31,717 bases of DNA from Caldifarciminota bacterium. Its GTDB lineage: Bacteria; Hydrothermota; Hydrothermia; LBFQ01; DSFT01. The notes beneath the pieces were generated by a model. That model searched no databases and was not told where the DNA came from. It saw only the letters and a list, made by a program, of their open reading frames with translations. Of the stretch, positions 14,925 through 21,853 are shown in pieces. How positions within the stretch are numbered: the stretch's first letter is position 1; each line of letters begins with the position of its first letter. A program made the position numbers and the translations under genes. The stretch is from positions 1 through 31,717 of the forward strand of contig WGAQ01000090.1 of NCBI GenBank assembly GCA_015494735.1, in the 5' to 3' direction.

Positions 14925-16493
14925 TCACCACACCAGGAAGGGAAAGGCTCTGTCTCCCGCTCTCAGAACGTACATGCCACGATTAAGGGTAATCAAAATC
15001 CTGTCCCCGTATGCCCATCCGGAGAAGACTCTCCTTCCCGCCACATCGTAAACCTCGATGCGATTTCCGGACAGAGCATATCCCCTCAGGTAGAGGAATC
15101 CATCCCTGTAAACAATCTGCGGTGCCGGAAGGCTCTCGGATTTTCCGGTTCCCGTATTCAGAAACAGGAAATTACCCCTCGTGCTTTCCCAGTTGGAAAC
15201 AAAGAGGTCCAGGGAGGTGGAATAAGTGTAGTGGACCACAAGCGTATCGCCCGGGTTCAGAAGGGACGAATTGACGAAGATGTACCCCTTTTCCCTGCTA
15301 TAGGACCAGAAAGATGGCGCAAGGGCAGAGCCGTTCACGAAGAGGGATGGAATTCCATGTATGGGCCTGTGGCTCACGCGAAAGGCATTTCCCGAGGAGT
15401 AAACGAATGTATCTACTGCCTCCACCAGTCCAGCCCCATCCACATCGAAGAGAAAGACCCTTTCCGCCACCAGGTTATACTGAGAGGACCAGGTCCACGA
15501 AGGAACAGTATCCAGAACACCGCCATCGTTTGCAAATATCAGGAGAGGACTCCACCATCCCCCCACAACCAGGTCCGCATCCCCATCCCCGTCTATATCG
15601 CCAGCCGCGGCGGTGGAAAAGTAGTCGGTACTTCTGTAAATCCAGGAAGGGCTCATCTCCAGAACACCCCCATAATTGAAGTAAATCTCCACGCGGCGTT
15701 TCGACGAATTGAACTGATAAGTGTTGGTGACGATTACATCCGGATAACCGTTCCCGTCCATATCCTCCACGAATATCTGATTGGCATCCCCCGCAGAGTC
15801 GCTCACCCATGCGGGAATGGTGTCCAGATATCCACCGAGATTAAGATACAGCCTGTGGGGAGCACCGGAAGTGCCCACGAAGAGGTCCATATCCCCATCC
15901 AGGTCCACATCCAGGAATGCCAGTCCGTAGGATACGGTCGGGTCGGTCTGCCATGCAGGGATGGTGTCCAGCGCATAACCATTAGAGAGAAACAGTCTGT
16001 CCGGCTCCGGTGAATCGTTATAACTGTTTCCACAGGAGAAAGCCGCATCCGCCAGTCCATCCCCGTTAACATCTGCCACATCCACGGAGAAGCACCTGCC
16101 GCTATCCGGCGCCACCCAGGATGGCACCTCCTCGAAGGAACTGTCGCTCCAGAGGTGCACCAGATTCACCTGCAATGTCCAGTTTCCCCCTTCGTATCCG
16201 CTGAAGTTGGCGATTATCAGGTCCTCGTGCCCGTCCCCATTCACGTCTCCGAGGGCCAGATGACCGCTGTAATTGAGGAGGGGAGAAAACACATGGGGAT
16301 TCACATCGGGAAGGAGTCCCAGTCCGAAGTATATGTGGTTCTCCTCCGCCTCCATGTCGTTTCCGTTGGTGATTACGATGTCAGGAATGAAATCTCCATC
16401 CACGTAAGTGATTCCCGCACCCGTGGAATAGTATCCCGAAACCGACTCGTAATCGGGGGAAGAGGGATAAACGAAGGAGAGAATGAACAGCAT
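14925..16493 (-). CDS. Secreted FG-GAP/VCBS seven-repeat propeller with C-terminal sorting-like domain
   Basis: A 522-aa exported protein. After a very short hydrophobic N-terminus (M-L-F-I-L-S-F-V-Y) come about seven FG-GAP-type repeats at residues near 31, 83, 141, 195, 244, 299 and 350. Most carry the calcium-loop pattern D-x-D/N-G-D/N-G-x-x-D, and several a linking motif close to L-D-T-I-P-A-W. Seven such repeats should close one beta-propeller. The C-terminal 60-70 residues contain I-E-V-Y-D-V-A-G-R-R-V-F, matching the fold of T9SS-type sorting domains. I infer a surface-displayed calcium-binding propeller; the ligand is unknown. It is the third gene of a run of three secreted proteins on this strand. 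Confidence 0.85.
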   Translation of the reverse strand: MLFILSFVYPSSPDYESVSGYYSTGAGITYVDGDFIPDIVITNGNDMEAEENHIYFGLGLLPDVNPHVFSPLLNYSGHLALGDVNGDGHEDLIIANFSGYEGGNWTLQVNLVHLWSDSSFEEVPSWVAPDSGRCFSVDVADVNGDGLADAAFSCGNSYNDSPEPDRLFLSNGYALDTIPAWQTDPTVSYGLAFLDVDLDGDMDLFVGTSGAPHRLYLNLGGYLDTIPAWVSDSAGDANQIFVEDMDGNGYPDVIVTNTYQFNSSKRRVEIYFNYGGVLEMSPSWIYRSTDYFSTAAAGDIDGDGDADLVVGGWWSPLLIFANDGGVLDTVPSWTWSSQYNLVAERVFLFDVDGAGLVEAVDTFVYSSGNAFRVSHRPIHGIPSLFVNGSALAPSFWSYSREKGYIFVNSSLLNPGDTLVVHYTYSTSLDLFVSNWESTRGNFLFLNTGTGKSESLPAPQIVYRDGFLYLRGYALSGNRIEVYDVAGRRVFSGWAYGDRILITLNRGMYVLRAGDRAFPFLVW

Positions 16494-16501
16494 GGTAATA
16501 C

Positions 16502-16510
16502 AAGTCTAAA
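16502..16510 (-). promoter_or_regulatory. Promoter-like box of the FG-GAP gene
   Basis: TTTAGACTT on the minus strand, 8 nt before the ATG. It is preceded by a C-rich/G-rich imperfect hairpin spanning the upstream gene's stop, so the two genes may be separate units. Confidence 0.4.
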
Positions 16511-16519
16511 GGGGGGAAC

Positions 16520-16780
16520 CTACCGGAGCATCCCCCTATCGATTACACTGTCCCTGGAATCCACCAGGATATAGTAATACTTCCCGCCGCTCAGGTCCAG
16601 ACGGCATGGCTTTATGGCTCTACCATTCACCACAGGTATCACGTTCACGGGATGCCCTCCTTCATCGTACAGGATGATTTTACCCCTCTCCACCCCGCTG
16701 ACCAGAATCTCGTAGTGCCCATCCATCGGAACGGCCCTCACTTCCACATTATCGGCCAGAAGAAGGTAGAGCAGGAGCAT
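16520..16780 (-). CDS. Small secreted protein: stand-alone sorting-domain-like fold
   Basis: An 86-aa protein made of a minimal hydrophobic start (M-L-L-L-Y-L-L-L-A) followed by one beta domain with K-I-I-L-Y-D-E-G-G-H-P-V, then L-D-L-S-G-G-K-Y-Y-Y-I-L-V, ending in V-I-D-R-G-M-L-R. This order of elements is that of the T9SS-type C-terminal domain (strand, Y-D-x-x-G, L-D-L-S-G-x-Y, closing strand) found at the end of the FG-GAP neighbour, but here it stands alone with no passenger. The match is to the pattern, not to a named family. Start choice: ATGs at 16786 and 16780 are both possible; the TTTAAAATA box overlaps the former, so I prefer 16780. Confidence 0.6.
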   Translation of the reverse strand: MLLLYLLLADNVEVRAVPMDGHYEILVSGVERGKIILYDEGGHPVNVIPVVNGRAIKPCRLDLSGGKYYYILVDSRDSVIDRGMLR

Positions 16781-16785
16781 ATTCA

Positions 16786-16794
16786 TATTTTAAA
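16786..16794 (-). promoter_or_regulatory. Leaderless promoter box of the small sorting-domain gene
   Basis: TTTAAAATA on the minus strand, 5 nt before the ATG at 16780. Confidence 0.5.
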
Positions 16795-16798
16795 ACAC

Positions 16799-17284
16799 TC
16801 ATCGCACGCATACGAAGGTGCGATTGGCAGGAGCCTCCGTAACCGAACCGGGATAAATTGTGCTTCCACCATAAACCGCCACCGTTCTAAAATTATAGTT
16901 ATCATGGTAAATTTCGGCAGTCTCAAACACGGAGGTAGATGAGCAGTATATCAACCCCTTCTGGCATACGTATATCACCTCGTGGGCATCCGCCAGTTTC
17001 CAGCCCGTGTATCCATTGTAGGTCAGGTTGGCGCATGTGGAGACCATGAGGGCATAGGAACCAGAACTGATCGTTCTAACGACCGCCATGGATATGGGTC
17101 TGAAGGTAGCACTAAGACCTATTCGGGTGGGGTCCGTGCTGTCCACATGGATGCTTCCATCAGGAGAATATATGGAACTGACCACATTCCTGCTTCCCTG
17201 AACCCACACCGCCGGCTCAACCGACGAATCCGATACGGATGAAGAATCGGACATGAGGACCACCATGTAAAACAGTTCCATCAT
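16799..17284 (-). CDS. Small secreted protein with DUF1566/Lcl-like C-terminal domain
   Basis: A 161-aa exported protein with a short N-terminal hydrophobic stretch without basic residues and then a Ser/Asp-rich linker (about 11-25). The second half has features of the DUF1566/Lcl C-terminal domain: a Cys-Ala-Asn-Leu helix, G-Y-T-G-W-K-L-A-D-A-H-E-V (family form G-Y-x-D-W-R-L-P-x-x-x-E-L), a Y-C-S-S-T-S segment (family Y-W-S-S-T) and the terminal V-C-V-R (family V-R-C-V-R). Family members are surface or cell-wall associated in many bacteria; function is mostly unknown. The W of Y-W-S-S is a Cys here and P in W-R-L-P is Ala, so it is a divergent member. The start follows an AATAAAATT box by 6 nt. 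Confidence 0.5.
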   Translation of the reverse strand: MMELFYMVVLMSDSSSVSDSSVEPAVWVQGSRNVVSSIYSPDGSIHVDSTDPTRIGLSATFRPISMAVVRTISSGSYALMVSTCANLTYNGYTGWKLADAHEVIYVCQKGLIYCSSTSVFETAEIYHDNYNFRTVAVYGGSTIYPGSVTEAPANRTFVCVR

Positions 17285-17290
17285 GCCTAT

Positions 17291-17299
17291 AATTTTATT
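17291..17299 (-). promoter_or_regulatory. Leaderless promoter box of the DUF1566-like gene
   Basis: AATAAAATT on the minus strand, 6 nt before the first of two adjacent ATGs. The rest of the gap to 17402 is AT-rich and otherwise unassigned. Confidence 0.5.
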
Positions 17300-17402
17300 G
17301 AGGAACTGCCCCTTTTGACAGGAATTAACACACCTTAAGTTCTTTAATCATTTAGGGCTTTGACCTCTATGAACATTTTTACTGGATTACTTACCAAAGT
17401 AT

Positions 17403-18512
17403 TCATCCTTCGAAGTCATTCACAGCATCGATGACCCTCTTCACCTCCTCATCCGTCATCTCAGGAAACATGGGAAGGGCCAGTATCTCTCCCGAAAGCC
17501 TCTCCGTTTCCGGCAGGTCCCCCTCTCTCCATCCCATCTCCCTGAAGGGCTTCTGAAGATGCACCGGTATGGGGTAGTAAATCCCTGTCCCTATGCCCCT
17601 CCGGGAAAGGTGCTCCCTCAATCCATCCCTCATCCTGTCCCGGACCCTTACGGCGAATATATGATAGACTCCGGCGCTGCCGGGATACTCCTTCTGGAAT
17701 TCCACGAAGGGGCTCCTTATCCCTTCCCTGTACATGCGGGCGATTTCGCGGCGGCGATTATTCCAGGCATCCAGATACCTGAGTTTGATGGACAGAACTG
17801 CCCCCTGGAACCCCGTCATCCGCATGTTGTATCCCACATCCACGTGCTCGTACCGGCGGGGGCTGGCATGATTGCGAAGCATCCTTATGCGGCTGGCCAT
17901 TTCCCCATCGTCCGTGGATACCGCACCCCCCTCCCCCATACTGCCCAGATTCTTCGTGGGATAGAAACTGAAAGCACCTGCCACACCATGGGTTCCGGTC
18001 TTTTTCCCCTTCCAGAGGGCTCCGTGGGACTGGGCGGCATCCTCTACCAGATATATACCCCTCCTGCGGGCAATCTCCCCCAGTCTGTCCACATCGAATA
18101 CCTGACCGTATATGTGCACGCCTATTATGGCTCTGGTCCTATCCGTAATCTTCCTTTCCACATCCTCCGGGTCTATCTGCCAGGTTTCGGGGTCTATATC
18201 CGCGAAGACGGGTTTCGCTCCCACGTAAACGGGAGCCCACGCAGTGGCGATGAAGGTCCAGGAGGGGATTATCACCTCGTCTCCCGGCCCGATATTCAGG
18301 GCCCTCATTATGAGATGAAGCGCAGAGGTTCCACTGTTCACAGCCACCACGTGCTTCGCTCCGAGATAGGAAGCAAATTCCCTCTCGAAGGATTCCACAT
18401 AAGGACCAGAGGAAAAGGCATTATCGTCTATCACATTTCCTATGGCCCGGAGTACCTCTTCCTTCAACCGGGAAGACTGTCTGGAAAGGTCCAGAAATGG
18501 AACACGGGACAT
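17403..18512 (-). CDS. DegT/DnrJ/EryC1-family sugar aminotransferase
   Basis: A 369-aa PLP enzyme of the DegT/DnrJ/EryC1/StrS family, which usually transaminates a nucleotide-linked keto-sugar for O-antigen, glycan or S-layer decoration. The PLP Lys is K187 in S-F-Y-P-T-K-N-L-G, with the preceding cofactor Asp in E-D-A-A-Q-S-H-G (residues 157-164) and N-S-G-T-S-A-L-H phosphate loop at 59-66. All family blocks are in place. It stands alone; no sugar epimerase, dehydratase or glycosyltransferase is adjacent, so the product cannot be predicted. Its start (ATG after an ATTAAACTT box) lies only 40 bp from the divergent nuoC start. Confidence 0.93.
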   Translation of the reverse strand: MSRVPFLDLSRQSSRLKEEVLRAIGNVIDDNAFSSGPYVESFEREFASYLGAKHVVAVNSGTSALHLIMRALNIGPGDEVIIPSWTFIATAWAPVYVGAKPVFADIDPETWQIDPEDVERKITDRTRAIIGVHIYGQVFDVDRLGEIARRRGIYLVEDAAQSHGALWKGKKTGTHGVAGAFSFYPTKNLGSMGEGGAVSTDDGEMASRIRMLRNHASPRRYEHVDVGYNMRMTGFQGAVLSIKLRYLDAWNNRRREIARMYREGIRSPFVEFQKEYPGSAGVYHIFAVRVRDRMRDGLREHLSRRGIGTGIYYPIPVHLQKPFREMGWREGDLPETERLSGEILALPMFPEMTDEEVKRVIDAVNDFEG

Positions 18513-18517
18513 GCGGA

Positions 18518-18526
18518 AAGTTTAAT
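18518..18526 (-). promoter_or_regulatory. Leaderless promoter box of the DegT gene
   Basis: ATTAAACTT on the minus strand, 5 nt before the ATG at 18512. Only 12 bp separate it from the opposing nuoC box. Confidence 0.6.
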
Positions 18527-18538
18527 CGCTCCAGGGTC

Positions 18539-18547
18539 TTTAAAATT
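18539..18547 (+). promoter_or_regulatory. Leaderless promoter box of nuoC
   Basis: A perfect TTTAAAATT, 5 nt before the ATG at 18553. Confidence 0.6.
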
Positions 18548-18552
18548 TGTTC

Positions 18553-19011
18553 ATGATTTCCGAAATCAGGGAAAAAGTGGGAGAACTGGCAACGGAAGTG
18601 TACGAGGGCATCGATATGCCCACCGTAATCACCACGAAAGAAAACCTTTTGAAAGTCATAGAGATTCTGAAGAACGAACTGGGATTTAACACCATCACCG
18701 ACATAACCGCAGTGGACTGGTACGGGAAAAGGGAAAAGAGGTTCGATGTGGTCTACCACTTCAGGAAGGTGCAGAGTCCCCACAGGGTACGCGTAAAGAT
18801 TCAGATAGAAGACGGAGAGAAGGTCCCCTCCATAGTCTCCATATTCCAGGGAGCCAACTGGCTGGAAAGGGAAGTGTTCGACATGTTCGGCATAGAATTC
18901 GAGGGACATCCGAACCTGAAACGCATTCTCCTGTGGGATGGATTCCCCGGACACCCCCTGAGGAAGGACTTCTTCTGGAGAGAAGAGGTACCCCTGCCGG
19001 AGAATGAGTAA
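18553..19011 (+). CDS. nuoC: NADH-quinone oxidoreductase subunit C (30-kDa) homologue
   Basis: A 152-aa protein of the respiratory complex I 30-kDa subunit family, a peripheral-arm subunit of complex I and of related membrane hydrogenases and formate lyases. The family signature E-R-E-V-F-D-M-F-G-I-E-F-E-G-H-P is intact, followed by H-P-L-R-K-D. The unexpected point is context: nuoB, nuoD and the membrane subunits are absent on either side, whereas they are usually contiguous. It may serve a complex encoded elsewhere (complex I or an Ech/Mbh-type hydrogenase). The start is the ATG after the TTTAAAATT box; an in-frame TTG at 18547 overlaps the box. The next gene overlaps its stop by one base. 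Confidence 0.9.
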   Translation: MISEIREKVGELATEVYEGIDMPTVITTKENLLKVIEILKNELGFNTITDITAVDWYGKREKRFDVVYHFRKVQSPHRVRVKIQIEDGEKVPSIVSIFQGANWLEREVFDMFGIEFEGHPNLKRILLWDGFPGHPLRKDFFWREEVPLPENE

Positions 19012-19331
19012 TGAAAGTTTCGGAGTATCACAGGAGGGGGTTAAAGCACTTCGTGGATTCGGAGCCCCGATTCGCAAAGAAGGGGGAAGCCAGAGAGGGG
19101 GTCCACAGACTCACCCTCTACATATTGCCGGACGGTAAATGCGTTTTCAATGCATCCAGGCGATGCAAAAAACTCCTGGCCATCGCCGACTTCGCCTGCG
19201 ATTACTATTCCCTCAACGGCAGATTCCCCCCGGAAGATGAAATTCTGGAATTCTTCAGGGAAGAGAAAGACAGAACGAAGATGAAGGCCCGTATAGAAAT
19301 CCTGAAGAAAGCAATAGAATCCATCGCATAG
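19011..19331 (+). CDS. Small hypothetical protein co-transcribed with nuoC
   Basis: A 106-aa soluble protein that I do not recognise. Its start shares a base with the nuoC stop (TAATG), with a GGAG about 10 nt upstream, so translation is coupled. It is charged and mostly helical by eye, with two Cys (C-V-F-N-A and R-R-C-K-K) and a second C-D-Y-Y motif after a hydrophobic helix. The tail is Lys/Glu-rich. Tight coupling suggests a role with the NuoC-type subunit, for example an assembly factor, but that is inference only. It converges on the lipoprotein gene across a hairpin that contains both stop codons. Confidence 0.6.
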   Translation: MKVSEYHRRGLKHFVDSEPRFAKKGEAREGVHRLTLYILPDGKCVFNASRRCKKLLAIADFACDYYSLNGRFPPEDEILEFFREEKDRTKMKARIEILKKAIESIA

Positions 19332-19347
19332 GGGGAAAGTCCCCCTA
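19329..19347. terminator. Bidirectional hairpin containing both convergent stop codons
   Basis: A perfect 8-bp stem (TAGGGGGA/TCCCCCTA) with a 3-nt loop. The TAG stop of the upstream gene begins the left arm and the TAG stop of the lipoprotein gene on the other strand ends the right arm. Confidence 0.65.
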
Positions 19348-20271
19348 CTTCACCTTTCCGTATCTGATGGTGAAATATCCCGACCTGAGGGAATCCTCCG
19401 GATGGTAATAGCTCAATATGCGGAATGCGTACAGTCTCCCATCCGGTTTCCTGACGATATAGACCTTTTCATCCGGAACGAGCCTGTGGTTTTCATTCAG
19501 GTGATACCATCCATTTCCGATGACGCTGATGAATCTGTCAGTGTAGAAATCATCCCCATCCTCGTTCTCATGGACCACTGCCCCATCCCTATCGACCACC
19601 ACCTTATCCACGCTGTCGCCGATGGACACCGCCACCCCCCATCCCGCATACACGTTGAGGGTGGGAAGAGTTCCGATGAAGTGGATGTGGTACGTGGTAT
19701 CGTACAGGGAAGAGGGCTCGCTGTACGTGAGATTCTTCAAATCGAGGAATTTGTCCTCATATCCCAGAATCACGAATGGCTCCCCATCCAGGTCGAGAAT
19801 TATCTCATCGGGGGAAACCTTCTGGAATTTCAGCGAAATAACCTCCCCATGGGGCATCCGGAAATACACCTCTCTCCCTGCAAGGGAATCCCACACCCTC
19901 TCCAGATAGAAGAACTGGCTATCCCTCGAAAAGGAGCCGGGGAATCGGGCATCCTTCAAGTCCCCCGCATCCACAGATGCCACCTCGTAAAGGGGATTCA
20001 CCAGGATGAAGGGCTCCCGGGCGAATATGTACCCCTGTCCCGATTTCACCACCAGAGGAAGGGTCATGAACATGACATCGTACTCGTACAGGGAATCCTC
20101 CTCGAAGGAGAACCTCACCACATCCTTCTTCACATCCCCATTCAGAAAGGTGTCCTGCACGTACTCGAAGTGAAGGATATCGCCCGGTTCGTAGGCTTTT
20201 TTCTCACCGGACCCGGTGCATCCGCTTAATGCGACTATGGTGGCGATTGCGGTCAGGGTTATTCTCCTCAT
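19345..20271 (-). CDS. Predicted lipoprotein of unknown function
   Basis: A 308-aa exported protein. The N-terminus M-R-R-I-T-L-T-A-I-A-T-I-V-A-L-S-G-C is a normal lipoprotein signal with basic n-region and lipobox L-S-G-C, so the mature protein should be acylated at Cys18. The rest looks like a beta-rich periplasmic or surface domain with many aromatic and acidic residues; no family is recognised. A longer frame runs upstream to 20478, but the GGTAAAATT box 6 nt before the ATG at 20271 and the signal peptide fix this start. It is one of only two exported proteins here with a standard-looking charged signal. Confidence 0.8.
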   Translation of the reverse strand: MRRITLTAIATIVALSGCTGSGEKKAYEPGDILHFEYVQDTFLNGDVKKDVVRFSFEEDSLYEYDVMFMTLPLVVKSGQGYIFAREPFILVNPLYEVASVDAGDLKDARFPGSFSRDSQFFYLERVWDSLAGREVYFRMPHGEVISLKFQKVSPDEIILDLDGEPFVILGYEDKFLDLKNLTYSEPSSLYDTTYHIHFIGTLPTLNVYAGWGVAVSIGDSVDKVVVDRDGAVVHENEDGDDFYTDRFISVIGNGWYHLNENHRLVPDEKVYIVRKPDGRLYAFRILSYYHPEDSLRSGYFTIRYGKVK

Positions 20272-20277
20272 GCCGAA

Positions 20278-20286
20278 AATTTTACC
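20278..20286 (-). promoter_or_regulatory. Leaderless promoter box of the lipoprotein gene
   Basis: GGTAAAATT on the minus strand, 6 nt before the ATG at 20271. The gap to 20389 shows no other clear signal. Confidence 0.5.
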
Positions 20287-20389
20287 ACAGGTTAACCCAT
20301 TATGAAGCCATCCCTCATGCGGGGAAACGGGGAGAAATGGAAAAATGGATTTCCCGTCTTGAAGGCCGGTCTCCTCCATTCCTTCGAAT

Positions 20390-21301
20390 TCATGTTCCGT
20401 GAATTTCGTCCAGATGCCTCCTGAGAACGACAGCAGTATTGTAATGAATATCCACGAGGTCCTCCACCTTCCGGGCATAGCCTCCCGCCAGCACCACCAC
20501 CAGGGGAATTTCCCTCCTCGCGGCCTCCCCTATGACGATTTCATCCCTCTCCTTCAGGCCCTCCTTCGTGAGGGACAGACCACCCAGAAGGTCATCGAGA
20601 TAGGGGTCGGCGCCGGCCACATAGATGACCAGTTCAGGGGAATGCTCTTCGTAAATCTTTATCACAGCCTCTTTCAGGAGGGTATTGTAAACCTGGTCGG
20701 AAGTCCTGTCCGGAAGCCCTATATCCCAGTCGCTCTTCTCTTTTGGCATGGGATAGTTCATCTCCTGATGGATTGAGAAGGTGAAGACATCCGGATCATT
20801 CCGGAATATGTGGGCGGTTCCATTTCCCTGATGGACATCGCAGTCTATAACCGCCGCCCTTCTTATCTTCCCCTCCTTCTGCAGCTTCCTGATGGCATAG
20901 GCTATGTCGTTTATGTAGCAGAAGCCCTCCGCATGATCCCCGTATGCATGGTGGAATCCTCCCCCGTTGTGGAAAGCCAGTCCATTTTCCAGGGCAAGGG
21001 AAGAGGCCATATAGGTGCCACCGCTGGCCAATCGAAAGAAGTCTATAATCTCCTGCGTGAGGGGCAATTCGGAACGTATGGTCCTGTGGCTCCAGCGGAG
21101 ATTCCTGAGGTCGTCAATGTATTCGGGAGTGTGGACCAGAAGCAAATCTTCCCACGAGGCGGGCTCCGGCTCCACAATCTCCTCCTCTTTCAGGATTCCC
21201 TCCTTCAGGAGTTTTTCGGTCAGGAGTCTGTACTTGGCAGTCCTGAACACATGCTCCCCGAAATTGGCCGAGTATCGGGGCGAATAGACGAACCACTTCA
21301 T
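20390..21301 (-). CDS. Histone deacetylase-family (AcuC/HDAC-like) amidohydrolase
   Basis: A 303-aa member of the arginase/deacetylase fold. The catalytic His pair is H117-H118 in G-G-G-F-H-H-A; the zinc ligands are D155 and H157 in D-C-D-V-H-Q-G-N-G-T and D232 in A-G-A-D-P; the active-site Tyr is in A-G-G-Y-A. In bacteria such enzymes deacetylate acetyl-lysine (AcuC), acetylpolyamines or other amides. The exact substrate is open. The start at 21301 lies directly after the ankyrin gene with GGGAGG just upstream, so it is an SD-initiated downstream gene in the tRNA/ankyrin unit. Confidence 0.93.
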   Translation of the reverse strand: MKWFVYSPRYSANFGEHVFRTAKYRLLTEKLLKEGILKEEEIVEPEPASWEDLLLVHTPEYIDDLRNLRWSHRTIRSELPLTQEIIDFFRLASGGTYMASSLALENGLAFHNGGGFHHAYGDHAEGFCYINDIAYAIRKLQKEGKIRRAAVIDCDVHQGNGTAHIFRNDPDVFTFSIHQEMNYPMPKEKSDWDIGLPDRTSDQVYNTLLKEAVIKIYEEHSPELVIYVAGADPYLDDLLGGLSLTKEGLKERDEIVIGEAARREIPLVVVLAGGYARKVEDLVDIHYNTAVVLRRHLDEIHGT

Positions 21302-21302
21302 T

Positions 21303-21608
21303 TCATAGCCTCCCGAATTTCCTCAGGACCTCCAGGACCACCCCCCTGTCCACCCCCGCCTTCATCAGGACGGAAACCATCCTCACATCGCCGTTCTCGT
21401 ATGCATAGTGCAAGGGAGTATTGCCGTAGCGATCCCTAACATTGGGATTGGCTCCCCTCTTCAGCAGATACTCCACCACACCGTACTTCCTTCGAATCAC
21501 GGCGAAATGCAATGGAGTCCTTCCCTGCTCCAGAATACCGTTGGGGTCTATGCTTTCGAGAGTTCGAAAATCCTCCTCCTCGATGGCCCGGAGAATTTCG
21601 TGAACCAT
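21303..21608 (-). CDS. Small ankyrin-repeat protein
   Basis: A 101-aa protein with at least two clear ankyrin repeats: G-R-T-P-L-H-F-A-V then G-V-V-E-Y-L-L-K-R-G-A-N-P-N, and G-N-T-P-L-H-Y-A-Y then M-V-S-V-L-M-K-A-G-V, with capping helices. Ankyrin repeats bind other proteins. The longer open frame upstream runs into tRNA-Gly and is discarded; the ATG at 21608 is 5 nt after a TTTATAATT box. It abuts the HDAC-like gene (1 nt between), suggesting the two proteins may be functionally linked. That link is inference. Confidence 0.85.
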   Translation of the reverse strand: MVHEILRAIEEEDFRTLESIDPNGILEQGRTPLHFAVIRRKYGVVEYLLKRGANPNVRDRYGNTPLHYAYENGDVRMVSVLMKAGVDRGVVLEVLRKFGRL

Positions 21609-21613
21609 GGGGA

Positions 21614-21622
21614 AATTATAAA
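21614..21622 (-). promoter_or_regulatory. Promoter box between tRNA-Gly and the ankyrin gene
   Basis: TTTATAATT on the minus strand, 5 nt before the ATG. It contains a perfect TATAAT and begins 7 nt after the tRNA 3' end. Confidence 0.6.
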
Positions 21623-21629
21623 TGGAAAG

Positions 21630-21702
21630 AGCGGGAGACGGGACTCGAACCCGCAACCCCCAGCTTGGAAGGCTGGCGCTCTACCAATTGAGCTACTCCC
21701 GC
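21630..21702 (-). tRNA. tRNA-Gly (anticodon TCC)
   Basis: A 73-nt cloverleaf on the minus strand: acceptor GCGGGAG/CTCCCGC, D arm AGCTC..GAGC, anticodon loop CTTCCAA with TCC, and a T arm with GGTTCGAGTCC. The discriminator base is T (U73), as usual for tRNA-Gly. The 3' CCA is not encoded. Confidence 0.96.
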
Positions 21703-21710
21703 TCTTGCAG

Positions 21711-21794
21711 TGGGCGGGGTAGGATTCGAACCTACGAAGGGCGAAGCCCAGCAGATTTACAGTCTGCCCCCGTTGGCCGCTTGGGTACCCGCCC
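21711..21794 (-). tRNA. tRNA-Tyr (anticodon GTA)
   Basis: An 84-nt class II tRNA with a long variable arm on the minus strand: acceptor GGGCGGG/CCCGCCC, anticodon loop CTGTAAA with GTA, T arm GGTTCGAATCC and discriminator A. The 3' CCA is not encoded. It precedes tRNA-Gly by 8 nt, so both are probably cut from one transcript. Confidence 0.96.
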
Positions 21795-21805
21795 GACTGC
21801 CCTAT

Positions 21806-21814
21806 AATTTTAAA
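21806..21814 (-). promoter_or_regulatory. Promoter box of the tRNA-Tyr/tRNA-Gly unit
   Basis: TTTAAAATT on the minus strand, 11 nt before the mature tRNA-Tyr 5' end. The same box in front of a non-coding RNA argues that it is a promoter element and not a translation signal. Confidence 0.65.
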
Positions 21815-21821
21815 GCAAAAT

Positions 21822-21847
21822 CCCCTCCGGGTGCGGGGTCGGAGGGG
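21822..21847 (-). terminator. Terminator of the phosphorylase gene
   Basis: An 8-bp perfect stem (CCCCTCCG/CGGAGGGG) with a 10-nt loop lies 6 nt after the stop and is followed on the minus strand by ATTTTGCTTT. The T-rich tail runs straight into the tRNA promoter box. Confidence 0.75.
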
Positions 21848-21853
21848 GTGCGT

